64,000 nt of DNA from NCBI GenBank assembly GCA_016716675.1, contig JADJVG010000005.1, positions 1 to 64,000 on the forward strand, read 5' to 3'. Shown piece after piece: positions 49,094 through 58,467 of the stretch (its first letter is position 1; every line of letters begins with the position of its first letter). Position numbers and translations under genes: made by a program. This DNA comes from Hyphomicrobium sp. (lineage in GTDB: Bacteria > Pseudomonadota > Alphaproteobacteria > Rhizobiales > Hyphomicrobiaceae). The notes under the pieces are model-generated. The model saw nothing but the letters and a program-made list of their open reading frames with translations, had not been told where the DNA came from and made no database searches.

Positions 49094-50383
49094 ATGCGCC
49101 GGCCCTTTCAGTGCGAATTTTGTAACGACGTTCGCGGCGGCGTTGCCATCGTGTTTGGCTTGGTGTTGCCGGCCCTTATCGGCTTTGCGGGACTGGCGGT
49201 TGACGGCGCCTACTGGATGATGGAACGCAACAAATTGCAATCCGCGACCGACAGCGCGGCGCTGTCTGCCGCTCAGACCATTCAGCTGAACGGCACGGAC
49301 CAATCCATTGCCACAGAAGCCAAGAAACTGCTGTTGAAGACCTATAACCAGAACCTCGCAGGCGTCCGCTTCACGGTCCAGCATCCGCCAGCCACAGGTC
49401 CGATGGCGGGCAATGCGGCCGCCGTGGCCGTGCTCGCTGAGCGCGACCAACCCGTCTTTTTTCTCGGCCTTTTCGGAATGACGAACACTTTCGTTGCGAC
49501 ACGGTCCGTAGCGCATGTCGATTCCATGTCTGAAGCCTGCCTGCTCGCTCTTTCTAAAACCGCTGATAAGGCGATCGAGGTGACTGGCTCGTCGATCATC
49601 AATTTGAAATGCGGCATGGCATCGAACTCGAACAGCAATCTGGCCGTGTACCTTTCGGGCTCGTCCAACACGGCCGTCAGCGGCGTGTCCGCGGCCGGTG
49701 ACATCTACCAATCGACGAATGCGCAGCTGACGACATCCGACGGCCCGCCCAAAAGCAACGCAAGTGAGATCACCGATCCTTACGGCCCGGAAGGCCGCAA
49801 TCTCGTAGCGCCCAAAGCCAATGGCGCATGCACCGAACGCAACCTCAAGGTTCAGTCGGACACCACCCTCTCGCCCGGGCGCTACTGTGGTGGCATCGAT
49901 TTTACGGGCGGCACCGCGACCTTCGAACCCGGCGTCTACTTGATCGACGGCGGCGATTTCAACGCCAACGGCAATGCCGCACTCGTAGGCGACGGCGTGA
50001 CATTCATCTTCACGGCGGTCAATAACAACGTTGGCGTACTCAATATCAATGGTAGCCAGACCGTCTCATTGCATGCACCCAAATCCGGAACCAACTGGGA
50101 TGGCATTCTGTTCTTCAAAGGAGCGGGCGACGGTACCTTGCGCTGCAACGGCATGGCCTGCCAGAGCACCATAAACGGCGGCGCCAATCTTGACCTTGGC
50201 GGCTCCGTCTACATGCCGTCCGACCAACTGTCGATATCGGGCGGGGCATCCAGCAGCATTTCGTGCCTGCAGATCGTCGCCGACAAAATTACAATTACAG
50301 GGAATTCCGCAATTACCGGTACGTGCCAAGAAACCGATGGCACGGAAAAGCTGACCCGATCAACCGTCGAGTTGGTGGAGTAA
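49094..50383 (+). CDS. TadG-like pilus assembly protein
   Basis: TadG-type proteins are anchored in the inner membrane by one N-terminal helix and contribute minor pilin-like or assembly functions to Flp pili. The 429-residue product starts MRRPFQCEFCNDVRGGVAIVFGLVLPALIGFAGLAVDGAYW, the TadE/G-like helix with the conserved GGVAI...F pattern, then NKLQSATDSAALSAA. The long extracytoplasmic part is rich in Gly/Ser/Asn and looks like a beta-helix (NGNAALVGDGVTFIFTAVNNNVGVLNINGSQTVSL). The ATG at 49094 has GAGG upstream; the frame opens earlier with a TTG at 49070. Two TadE-like genes follow directly. Confidence 0.82.
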   Translation: MRRPFQCEFCNDVRGGVAIVFGLVLPALIGFAGLAVDGAYWMMERNKLQSATDSAALSAAQTIQLNGTDQSIATEAKKLLLKTYNQNLAGVRFTVQHPPATGPMAGNAAAVAVLAERDQPVFFLGLFGMTNTFVATRSVAHVDSMSEACLLALSKTADKAIEVTGSSIINLKCGMASNSNSNLAVYLSGSSNTAVSGVSAAGDIYQSTNAQLTTSDGPPKSNASEITDPYGPEGRNLVAPKANGACTERNLKVQSDTTLSPGRYCGGIDFTGGTATFEPGVYLIDGGDFNANGNAALVGDGVTFIFTAVNNNVGVLNINGSQTVSLHAPKSGTNWDGILFFKGAGDGTLRCNGMACQSTINGGANLDLGGSVYMPSDQLSISGGASSSISCLQIVADKITITGNSAITGTCQETDGTEKLTRSTVELVE

Positions 50384-50386
50384 CCC

Positions 50387-50889
50387 ATGGCATTTGCGCA
50401 GCGCCCATTGCTGATTGCGGCCCTGGCAAAAGCGCGGGCCTTCGCTCCGTCGCAAGGTGGTGCGATTGCGGTTGAGTTTGGCTTCATATTTCCCATCATC
50501 CTCACGATCCTGTTGGGCCTGATCGAAGCGTCGACAGCCATCAGCGCAAACCTCGCCGTCCAGACGGCCGCACGCACCGGCGCACATTTTGGCCTGGTAA
50601 AGCCCCCATCCAGGGCGATATGGCGCCCGTCATCAGCGCGGTTCGCGCCGCACTACCGCCGGAATGGGTGGCGACGGACACCGAGACGCCCGCCGAAATC
50701 AGCGCCAATCTGCTCTGCGAATGTGAGTTGACGGGACCCGTCCAATGCGGTGTGCAATGTTCCGCTGGCGAGCAAAGCATGACCTACTTGAAAGTCGATG
50801 TGGCCAAGACCTACACGCCGCTGGTGACGCTGCGCTATTTCTCACCGACCTTCAAATTTCAGAACTCAACGCAGGTGCGGCTCAAATGA
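50387..50889 (+). pseudogene. TadE-like pilus protein, frameshifted
   Basis: The ATG at 50387 comes three bases after the tadG-like stop. The first frame encodes MAFAQRPLLIAALAKARAFAPSQGGAIAVEFGFIFPIILTILLGLIEAS, the TadE helix with the Glu that typifies pseudopilins. It continues to GAHFGLVKPP and is lost in the C run at 50603-50607. The next frame continues IQGDMAPVISAVRAALPPEWVATD, three cysteines in LLCECELTGPVQCGVQC and ends at 50889. Restoring one C gives a protein of about 167 residues. The lesion is in a homopolymer, so it may be a sequencing error. The downstream tadE start overlaps its stop (ATGA). Confidence 0.75.
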
Positions 50890-51308
50890 CGGCACGCCGA
50901 CATCGCCAGCCCTGCAAACGCCGCTTCAGCTGCAACGATGCCGGCACGGCGGCGATCGAGTTCGCACTCGTCATGCCGGTATTGCTGATCGCACTGTTCC
51001 TGACGATCGAATTTGCGCGGGTGATGTATTCAAAGGTCGAATTCGAATACGCGGTATTCGGCGCGACTCGTTTCAGCAGCGTCGGCAAGATTGCCGATAC
51101 GGCGAAAGTTCAACAGGCCTTGAGTGATAATCTGGTCCTCCTCGACCCCACCCACCTGAGCCCGATCGGCTACACCGTGGTGCAGAACGCGGATAAAACC
51201 AAGACCGCGACGCTTACAGCGTCGTACCGCGTCGACTCATTGCTGCCGCTGACCAATCTGGCGTCCATCACGCTGACGCGCCGCGTTTCCTACCTCATCA
51301 ACCAGTAA
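50886..51308 (+). CDS. tadE: TadE-like pilus assembly protein
   Basis: TadE proteins are pseudopilins processed by the prepilin peptidase of the Tad system. The 140-residue product starts MTARRHRQPCKRRFSCNDAGTAAIEFALVMPVLLIALFLTIEFARVMYSK. It has a short basic N-terminus, the G-T-A-x-I-E-F motif and one hydrophobic helix. The periplasmic part (KVQQALSDNLVLLDPTHLSPIGYTVVQ) is typical in size. The ATG at 50886 overlaps the stop of the preceding TadE-like gene by four bases, so they are translationally coupled. The frame is open further upstream but without a match. Confidence 0.87.
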   Translation: MTARRHRQPCKRRFSCNDAGTAAIEFALVMPVLLIALFLTIEFARVMYSKVEFEYAVFGATRFSSVGKIADTAKVQQALSDNLVLLDPTHLSPIGYTVVQNADKTKTATLTASYRVDSLLPLTNLASITLTRRVSYLINQ

Positions 51309-51337
51309 ATATTATAAGCGCGCCGCGATGAACGGCG

Positions 51338-51856
51338 TCACTCGATGGCCAGCGGCGGTTTACCGAGGGCCACCCGTCGCGCGTTGAGGATATCGATGTT
51401 GTTCAGGATGTACGGGTTCTGCGGATCTCCGCGATAAGCCGCCATCAGCGTCTCGCCCGATCGATCGAGCTGCCCCCTCAACAGGTAGGAGTAGCCCAAA
51501 TTATTGAGCACGCTCGGCGTTGGGCCGACAAGCTCCTGAACCTTGGCATACGCCCGGTCCGCCTGATCATAACGCCCGGTTTGGTCGTAGGATGCGGCCA
51601 AGCCAAGCCATGCTTCTGGGTTCGTCGGGTCGCCTTCAACGGTCTTGGAGAATGCATCGATCGCAAGACCGTAATGCCCTTCGGCGAATTGCAGTTGCCC
51701 TTCATCGAACGGCTTCTGCGATTCCGGGATTGTCGTATCTCCGGAATCCGCTAGTGACGCCGTCCATAACGCTGGATCATTCGACGCGCACGCCGCCAGC
51801 CCCAAGCCACTGCTCATGATGACAGTCAGCAGCATAAGTGTTCGTAGATTCAACAC
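51338..51856 (-). CDS. TPR lipoprotein, TadD-like
   Basis: TadD is a TPR lipoprotein needed for Flp pilus secretin assembly. The product of about 172 residues has a lipoprotein signal (LLTVIMSSGLGLAAC, lipobox LAAC), then TPR units: FDEGQLQFAEGHYGLAIDAFSKTVEGDPTNPEAWLGLAASYDQTGRYDQADRAYAK and VLNNLGYSYLLRGQLDRSGETLMAAYRGDP. The start is uncertain; I chose the GTG at 51856, and an ATG at 51835 and a longer frame to 51910 are possible. It is transcribed against the tadG-tadE genes and sits between them and cpaB, so a role in the same pilus is likely but inferred. Confidence 0.75.
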   Translation of the reverse strand: MLNLRTLMLLTVIMSSGLGLAACASNDPALWTASLADSGDTTIPESQKPFDEGQLQFAEGHYGLAIDAFSKTVEGDPTNPEAWLGLAASYDQTGRYDQADRAYAKVQELVGPTPSVLNNLGYSYLLRGQLDRSGETLMAAYRGDPQNPYILNNIDILNARRVALGKPPLAIE

Positions 51857-52145
51857 GACTGACCCCACACGACTCTTGGCGGCGTTCCCCGTGCAACCAG
51901 ACCGAGCCACCGCCAGCTCGATCCCTTATTGAATTAGAAGCATGACGTGCAAACGCGACTGCATCAAACCCCCGGCAAACGGCCGCGACGCCTGCAATTC
52001 CTAACACTTCATTAAAATAGAACTCCACGAGTGTTTTGCCAGAAATGGTCGCGCCATACAATTTGCCTGCAGCAGGAACTGCCGATGTCTTGAACCGCCT
52101 GTTAACAACCTGTGAATAGAATCGAGTTTACATTTCCCTCACCAT

Positions 52146-52277
52146 TCAATGCTTGCGCTTTTGGGCGTCTAACTTCGCTTTCAATCGGCGCAGCTGAATA
52201 CCGAGCACTCGTGCACACCCTGTTGATGTGTGGGCAATAACGCCTGCAAAACGGACGGTGTGTCGATTATCTGCCAC
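52146..52277 (-). other. Small frame with Fis-type helix-turn-helix C-terminus, possible remnant
   Basis: Within the 430-base gap between the TPR gene and cpaB, the minus strand encodes 43 residues ending STGCARVLGIQLRRLKAKL, DAQKRKH and a stop at 52146. The segment CARVLGIQLRRLKAKL has the shape of the Fis/NtrC-type DNA-recognition helix pair (A-R-x-L-G-I-x-R-x-x-L). It may be the last piece of a lost response regulator or a very short gene from the GTG at 52277. The rest of the gap (51857-52145) shows nothing I can name. Confidence 0.3.
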
Positions 52278-52287
52278 AGGGGCCACC

Positions 52288-53220
52288 ATGCGCCGTTCCG
52301 TTGTATTCGCCATCGCACTCGCCTGCGCGAGCGGTCTGTTTGCTGCGATCAGTATCTATAGTTGGATGGTCAGCCAGTCCGAGCTTGGCAAACGCCGCGT
52401 TGCAGCGCCCGGCCCGAGCCTTGACCTGACAACGGTCGTGGTTGCCAAAGAAGATCTGAACTTCGGCATGGCGGTCAAAAAGGACAAACTTGAAGAGGTC
52501 CAGTGGCCCAGCAAGAGCGTGCCGCAAGGCTCGTTCCGAAGCGTCCAGGCCTTCTTCGCAGAGCGTGAAAACCGCATCGTTACGATGGGCATGCGGACTG
52601 GCGAACCGGTTTTAAGCGAAAAGGTGACGGGCCCCGGACAGCGCGCGAGCCTATCGACAATGCTCGAAAGCGGCATGAAAGCCATTAGTATTCGTGTCAA
52701 TGAAGTCGTCGGCGTCAGCGGCTTCGTATTGCCCGGCGATCGCATCGATATCTTGCTCACGCGCACGAGCACCGATAGCAAGAGCTCAAAAAACGCAGAG
52801 CAGCAGTCGTATTCTGATCTTCTGCTGCAGAACGTCCGCGTTCTCGCCATTGATCAGTCTGCCGATCCCAAACAGGACGCGCCAAAACTGGCACGTACCA
52901 TCACGGTCGAAGCGTCCATGGAAGACGCCCAGAAAATCACACTTGCCGCCGAAGTTGGCAGCCTGTCGATCATCCTGCGCGAAAGCAGTTCGTTTGCGAC
53001 AATTCCAGAGCCCCGTCGCATGTCCGTCAGCGACCTCTCTGGGGATAACGGGGATAAGACCGACACAACAGCCTTCGCACCCACGAATGCAGTTGCACCT
53101 GCTGCTCCGTCAGTGCCATCTGAACCGAGCGGCGCCTCGGCAGGCACCGTCAAGGTCAACGTCGTCAGAGCCGTTCAGCCGACCGAGTATTCCGTCCAGC
53201 GTGCAAACGCTAGCGAGTAA
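52288..53220 (+). CDS. cpaB: Flp pilus assembly protein CpaB (RcpC)
   Basis: CpaB/RcpC is an inner-membrane-anchored periplasmic protein with SAF domains that helps the pilus secretin. The 310-residue product has one N-terminal membrane helix (VVFAIALACASGLFAAISIYSWMV), then the SAF-like region TTVVVAKEDLNFGMAVKKDKLEEVQWPSKSVPQGSF and GEPVLSEKVTGPGQRASLSTMLESGMKAISIRVNEVVGVSGFVLPGDRID, all diagnostic. The C-terminus is Pro/Ser/Ala-rich. The ATG at 52288 follows CAGGGG. cpaC lies 140 bases downstream. Confidence 0.93.
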   Translation: MRRSVVFAIALACASGLFAAISIYSWMVSQSELGKRRVAAPGPSLDLTTVVVAKEDLNFGMAVKKDKLEEVQWPSKSVPQGSFRSVQAFFAERENRIVTMGMRTGEPVLSEKVTGPGQRASLSTMLESGMKAISIRVNEVVGVSGFVLPGDRIDILLTRTSTDSKSSKNAEQQSYSDLLLQNVRVLAIDQSADPKQDAPKLARTITVEASMEDAQKITLAAEVGSLSIILRESSSFATIPEPRRMSVSDLSGDNGDKTDTTAFAPTNAVAPAAPSVPSEPSGASAGTVKVNVVRAVQPTEYSVQRANASE

Positions 53221-53360
53221 ACGGTCTCCGGTTCATCTCTAAGCCCGGCGACGTGGTCCTTAAATTCATTGTCCGCTTTTTGCGTGGAGGTTTGCCAAGC
53301 CATCCAGAGTTGTCGCGTCCATAGTTGCGTACTGTGCGTTTGGGTCTGAACAGTAACAGT

Positions 53361-54992
53361 ATGGATAGTTCTGTGATGTTGCATAAGCTTTGGCATACGC
53401 CGGCTGGCGCTGGTCCGTTTGAATATTCAGCGCACAGCGCTGAGGTGCTGGCAGCCACCGGCGGCACTCCCCGCAGGCGTTGCGCGCCCCACAAGGTGGC
53501 GCCCGCTCATTCCTCGGGGCCCTTTAACACAAACTTCAACGCGCGGTTGGTTGCGAAACGCAGCGCCGTCGCCGTGCTGGCGGCTTTAATGGCGTCCTCC
53601 TCGGTTCACGCCGATGGGCGGCAAGTCGATGCCGGTCCTACCGGTTTGAGCACCAGCTCGTTCCGCGGCGTAATCTCGCGCGAAAGCGTGACGATTAAGA
53701 AATCTCAGGTCATCGAAATCGATGAACCCTACGCCACCGCGCTGATCGCGGAAGCCGACATTGCCGATATCGTTCCACTGTCCGATCGCGCCCTTTACAT
53801 TGTCGGCAAGAAGGTTGGTTCAACGCGTCTGACGGTGATCGGCGCCAACCAGAAAGTGCTGCAGGTCACTGAAATTGAGGTGACACCCGACGTCAGCGAG
53901 CTGCGCAAAAAACTCAAAGAGAATATTCCCGACGCCGACATTCGCGTTAGCGCCGTGAGCGGCGGCATTCTGCTGAGCGGCGCCGTGCACGACGCACCCA
54001 TGATCGAGAAGGCCGTGGCAATCGCGACGCGGTATGCGCCCGAGGGTATAACCAACGCATTGACCGTCGCCTCGCCACAGCAGGTGATGCTGGAAGTTCG
54101 CTTCGTGGAAGCCTCGCGCACCGCATCGCGCGAACTCGGCGTCAGCACCCGCGGCCGTGGCTCGTCCGTGGCCTTCGATACCAATCAGCAAGGTGGCGGC
54201 CTCGGTGGCATAGGACCGCTACAGACTGCTGCGCTGTTGAGCGGTGCGGAGCCGTTCGGCACCATACTTGCCCGCGTTCTCGAAGGCGGAATGGACGTTG
54301 ATGTGATGTTGCGCGCTCTCGAGGGCCGCTCGCTCGCCCGCCGTTTGGCTGAACCGAACTTGGTCACCACTTCGGGCGATACCGCAAGCTTCCTGGCGGG
54401 CGGAGAGTTTCCTTTCCCGATCAGCTCTTCTGACAACCGCATCTCGATCGAGTTCAAACAGTTCGGCGTTGCGCTTGCCTTTACGCCGACCGTCCTCTCC
54501 GATGGTCTGATCAATCTGAAAATTGCGCCGGAAGTCAGCGATATTGATCCGTCGAACAGCGTCGAGGTCAATAACGTTCGAATCCCCGGCCTCGTCGTGC
54601 GCCGCACGAATACGACAGTGGAATTGAAGGACGGCCAGAGCCTAGCCATCGCTGGTCTGCTGCAGAATTCCCACACCAAGAACCAAGCCCAATTGCCCTG
54701 GATCGGCCAAGTTCCGGTACTCGGCGCTCTCTTCAAAAGCGCGGACTATCAGAAGGCGGAGACGGATCTGGTGATCATCGTGACACCGCATCTGGTGAAG
54801 CCGAAGCGCCCGGGCGAAAAATTGAGAACACCGCTCGATACGCCAATGGCCGGCAACGACGTCGACTTCTTCCTGCATGGTCGCGCCGAAGTCACCGAAC
54901 GCCAGGACCGTGAGCGGAACGGCGACCCGAAGCTCTATGGCCATATTATCCAGTTGCAAGGGGAGAAGGTCGCTCATGCGCCGTCCAAGTAA
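53361..54992 (+). CDS. cpaC: Flp pilus secretin CpaC (type II/III secretion system family)
   Basis: CpaC/RcpA forms the outer-membrane channel for the Flp pilus. The product (about 543 residues) has a signal sequence inside an unusually long N-terminus (RSAVAVLAALMASSSVHADG at about 72-91). A pilus-formation N-domain follows (VTIKKSQVIEIDEPYATALIAEADIADIVPLSDRALYIVGKKVG), then a BON-like segment (RVSAVSGGILLSGAVHDAP), then the secretin domain (LEVRFVEASRTASRELGVS ... LAEPNLVTTSGDTASFLAGGEFPFP ... DGQSLAIAGLLQN). The true start may lie some 60 codons later, since signal peptides are normally terminal. A short lipoprotein gene overlaps its end by 17 bases. Confidence 0.93.
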   Translation: MDSSVMLHKLWHTPAGAGPFEYSAHSAEVLAATGGTPRRRCAPHKVAPAHSSGPFNTNFNARLVAKRSAVAVLAALMASSSVHADGRQVDAGPTGLSTSSFRGVISRESVTIKKSQVIEIDEPYATALIAEADIADIVPLSDRALYIVGKKVGSTRLTVIGANQKVLQVTEIEVTPDVSELRKKLKENIPDADIRVSAVSGGILLSGAVHDAPMIEKAVAIATRYAPEGITNALTVASPQQVMLEVRFVEASRTASRELGVSTRGRGSSVAFDTNQQGGGLGGIGPLQTAALLSGAEPFGTILARVLEGGMDVDVMLRALEGRSLARRLAEPNLVTTSGDTASFLAGGEFPFPISSSDNRISIEFKQFGVALAFTPTVLSDGLINLKIAPEVSDIDPSNSVEVNNVRIPGLVVRRTNTTVELKDGQSLAIAGLLQNSHTKNQAQLPWIGQVPVLGALFKSADYQKAETDLVIIVTPHLVKPKRPGEKLRTPLDTPMAGNDVDFFLHGRAEVTERQDRERNGDPKLYGHIIQLQGEKVAHAPSK

Positions 54993-55311
54993 GAAGACGT
55001 TGGGCACCGGAGTTCTGGGCGCCAAGATCATGGTCGTCGCAGTCGCCGCCACCATCACCGGCGGCTGTGACGAGTATCTCGACCGTCGAGATACGGTATC
55101 GCGGGGCGCAGGCGAGTCCGTCGCCTTCAACAAGGCCACGCAAACCATCGACCGTTGGCCGCCGGTTGCACGTCGAGACCGCTGGAATTCCGACGGTGAA
55201 CGGGCGCGGCTCGCCGTCGATCACTACCGCACGGGCAAGACCACCGAACCTGCCGCAGTCGGCAGTGGTGTAACAACATCGGTCGATGGGGCGGCACAAG
55301 ACGCGAAGTAG
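54976..55311 (+). CDS. Small Tad-locus lipoprotein
   Basis: The 111-residue product begins MRRPSKKTLGTGVLGAKIMVVAVAATITGGCDEYLDRRDTVS, a lipoprotein signal with lipobox TGGC. It continues to the motif YLDRRDTVSRGAGESVAFNKATQTIDRWPP, which I recall from the short proteins encoded directly after cpaC in many Hyphomicrobiales. Its role in the pilus is not established. The ATG at 54976, with AGAAGG upstream, lies inside the end of cpaC in another frame. cpaD, cpaE, cpaF, tadB, tadC and cpaA do not follow, so the locus is incomplete here. Confidence 0.75.
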   Translation: MRRPSKKTLGTGVLGAKIMVVAVAATITGGCDEYLDRRDTVSRGAGESVAFNKATQTIDRWPPVARRDRWNSDGERARLAVDHYRTGKTTEPAAVGSGVTTSVDGAAQDAK

Positions 55312-55508
55312 GCCGCGCCTACGGGCGTGACGCTCAGGCCATTTGTCGACGCATCCGGGCGCAGAGTAGGACTTTGTAAACCAAACTCAGAACAGCGCAG
55401 GAAATCGCCGTTTCACAGGCCTATTTCGCTGCTCCGGCCAATTGAATTGCACTTTTGTTTACTTAAAATACCGTAAGGTCGCCTTTGATCCGGAATCGAA
55501 GGCAGGCC

Positions 55509-56177
55509 ATGAGCAGCAAAGCGGTCCTGAAATCCAGTTTAATTGGCTACATCTACCGCGGCATGCGCGTGCTGGGTATTATCCTGACGATCGCCGGCAC
55601 GTGGGTTCTGGGCGATATCGTCTATCATAGCCTAGTGGGCGGCAAGGCAGAGGCGACGATCAGCCGGCTGCATGTCGTCTGCGTTCTGCAGGCAACGGGC
55701 GCAATGGCCGGGACCGTGCGCACCGAAGTGGAATGCAGCGAAGCCGACAAGACCATGGCACAATACCCCAATGTGCCATTCTCAATTGGGGAGATCCCGT
55801 ACGGCTATTTTGCATTCAATGCGGAAGACGGCACGGCGTATGATGTGCGGGCTCCGCTGGCGTACCTGGAAGCTCTGGGCGCGGAAAACGGCAGCACAGT
55901 CCCGATCGTCTACCAACGCTCTAACCCTGCAGAAATCCGCGCGGCCATGCCGATGGCGGCGCTGCTTCGCGGACTCTCTTTCCTGACCGGTGGCGTCGCC
56001 ATACTTTTTGCAGTGTTGACAGTGCGATGGATCGCAAGCCAACGCCGCGGCATTGAAGTCGATGTTCAGCGCCTTCGCGAGGCCCATTCGAACCAGGTTC
56101 GCCGGTCGGTGCGCCTGCCGGTGGATGCTGTCGTCAACACTGCTTCGACCGCGCGCGCCAGTCAGCAGCGCCGCTGA
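55509..56177 (+). CDS. DUF3592-like membrane protein
   Basis: The 222-residue product has a first membrane segment at about 18-36 (MRVLGIILTIAGTWVLGDIVY). An extracytoplasmic domain of about 115 residues follows with two cysteines (VVCVLQATG, VECSEADK) and the stretch VPIVYQRSNPAEIRAAMP, whose form (V-x-V-x-Y-x-P-x-x-P-x-x-A) is the DUF3592 signature. The second membrane segment is at about 152-175 (ALLRGLSFLTGGVAILFAVLTVRWI). The C-terminal tail is basic. Its function is unknown. The ATG at 55509 follows GGCAGG. It is isolated between the pilus genes and the sensor kinase gene. Confidence 0.65.
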   Translation: MSSKAVLKSSLIGYIYRGMRVLGIILTIAGTWVLGDIVYHSLVGGKAEATISRLHVVCVLQATGAMAGTVRTEVECSEADKTMAQYPNVPFSIGEIPYGYFAFNAEDGTAYDVRAPLAYLEALGAENGSTVPIVYQRSNPAEIRAAMPMAALLRGLSFLTGGVAILFAVLTVRWIASQRRGIEVDVQRLREAHSNQVRRSVRLPVDAVVNTASTARASQQRR

Positions 56178-56377
56178 GCCCTGGGGCTGAACCCTGGCCG
56201 GTTTCGCCCCCTCCCCCATGGCCGGCGCTTTAGCGGCGCCCGCCAGCACGCACTTAACTGTCGGAAATCCGGCAAGCGACCCCGATCGCGGTGCCGCCCA
56301 TAGTGACCCAATGTTTGGACGTGCTAGGACTATCCGGAGCGCTCTTTGTTTCCGAATGTCCAAATTGGGTCTCCGAT

Positions 56378-58453
56378 ATGGTCAAGCCTCGCGATGAGTC
56401 GAATAGTGCGGCGAGCGCCACGCGCCGCGATCCATCCATTCAATCGCGCGTCTTCAGCCTCATCGCCATTGTTCTCATTCCCCTGCTGTTGCTGTTTACA
56501 TGGCTGGCTGCCCAATTCGCCCAATCGCAACGGCGCATCATTGAAGTCGAACGGCTGGCAATTGCAACCAACCTGACGAATCTGCTCGACCGCCAGATCG
56601 CAGAGACACAAGGAATTCTCATCGGTCTTGCGAACTCAGAAGCCCTGCGCCTCAACGATTTCGACCACTTCAAACGGCATGCCGAAGTTATCGTGAACCT
56701 GCTGCCGAAGTTCCGCGCCATTCAACTTGTCGATTTATCCGGCCACATAAAAGTCTCGACAAATGGCACGCCATCGCATTTCGCATCGGACGAAGGACGC
56801 CGCAAATCCATTGAACCCGTCTTCAAAGGCCGGGCGATGGTTTCTGATATTTTTCCAGCCAATGGCGACAGGCCTGCAACCTACACGGTGAGCGTGCCAG
56901 TTGTGATCGCAGATATGATCACCTACGCGCTCATTGGCGATACTCGTACCGACGCGCTGAATGGCATATTTGTGCAGGCTGGTTTGAAACCAGAATGGGT
57001 ATCGGCCATCGTCGACCGGCATGGACGGTTCGCGGCGCGCAGCCTCAACCCAAAGCAGCACGTCGGACATTTCGCCGCCCGCGCTTTGATCGAAGTTGCC
57101 AAAATGCCGAACCAGGCCGGTGAATTCGAAAACGTCACGCTTGAAGGATTGCACGTCGTCAATTCGTTTCAGAAATCGGCGACGAGCGAATGGACATCCG
57201 TCGTTGCTGTTCCGAAAGAGATCCTCAGCAAACCTTATTGGCGGCTGATGATCCTCGTTGTCGCGGGCGGCGGCATCATAATCCTCCTCAGCGTGGCGCT
57301 GGCGTCCATCATGGCGTCGCGCATCTCTGAGCCCATCCGCCATCTGCGCGACATGGCAAACGCGCTGATCGAGGGGAGAACCATTCCTGATACCCAACTC
57401 AAAATCTCGGAGTTGAACGAGGTCAGAACCGCTTTCAAAACCGCCGTCTCGAAGAGCGGCCATCTCGCTGCCATCGTCGCCTCAACCGGCGATGCCATCA
57501 TCAGCATCGGTTTGGATGGGCGTATCCGCTCGTGGAACCATGGCGCGGAACGCCTGTTCGGCTTTTCGCCCGAAGACATGATTGGCCAAACCAAGGACCC
57601 CATCATCCCAATTGACCGCGCCGCAGAGATGCAACGGCACCTTGAGATCATCAGGGCGGGCGAGAGCCTGCGCACTGAGACGGTGCTGAAGACGCGCGAC
57701 GGAACGCCAATCGAGGTTTCGCTCGATATGGCGCCGATCATGGATTCCGACGGTAAGATTGTCGCGATGTCATCGATCATCCACGATATCACCAGCCGCA
57801 AACGCGCCGAAAAGCATCAACGCTTCCTGATGCGATAATTGACTCACCGGTCGAAAAATCTGCTCGCAATTGTTCAATCGATGGCGCGCCAGACCGCCCG
57901 CACGGCCGCGACACTCAAGGACTTTGAAACCGAATATATGCAGCGTTTGCAGGGCATCGCCGCGTCGCACGACCTCCTCGTCAATCAAAACTGGACGGGC
58001 GCGCCCCTCAATGAGCTGATCCGCCGCCAGGTGGAGCCGTTCGTCGAAACCAATCGCGCCAACCTCGCTATCTCCGGGCCTGACATCATTATCAGCGCCA
58101 AGGCTGCGCAGACGATCGGTCTGGCGCTACATGAACTGGCAACCAACTCTATGAAGTACGGCGCGTTATCGACGCCCAAGGGCAAAGTCTCGATCGACTG
58201 GGAGTTCCATCAGACGGGTGGCGAACCGCAGCGGCTGAAATTGAAGTGGGAAGAGCACAACGGACCGCCGGTCACACCACCGGCGCGCAAGGGGTTCGGT
58301 CATTTCGTCATTGACCGCATGGCCACCCAATCGCTGTCGGCCAAGGTCACCATCGATTTCCGCCCCGAGGGGCTCGTTTGGATCATCGATGCCACCGCAC
58401 AAGCCCTGCAGTCGGAGCCCGAGTTCGACGCCGGCGACGGTGCCAGCGCCTGA
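56378..58453 (+). pseudogene. Membrane sensor histidine kinase (HWE/HisKA_2 type), interrupted by an in-frame stop
   Basis: The first part has two membrane segments (about 26-45 and 289-312) around a periplasmic dCache-like sensor domain, then HAMP (ASRISEPIRHLRDMANALIEG). A PAS domain follows (LAAIVASTGDAIISIGLDGRIRSWNHGAERLFGFSPEDMIG) with PAC tail to KRAEKHQRFLMR. A TAA at 57836-57838 ends it. Directly after the stop, in the same frame, comes LTHRSKNLLAIVQSMARQTART, the HisKA_2 phospho-acceptor box, and then the ATPase domain (LALHELATNSMKYGAL, GFGHFVIDRM). Relatives read RELTHRSKN here, so GAA became TAA by one substitution. No base is missing. A restart at the TTG at 57839 would give a soluble kinase core of 204 residues. 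The start at 56378 is tentative. Confidence 0.85.
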
Positions 58454-58467
58454 GGCAACCTCTAGAT

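Noticed and set aside
43738..49100. Complete genomic island integrated at tRNA-Gln
   Set aside because: No integrase, transposase or repeat of the tRNA 3' end was seen. Only the weaker statement of an accessory stretch beside a tRNA can be supported.
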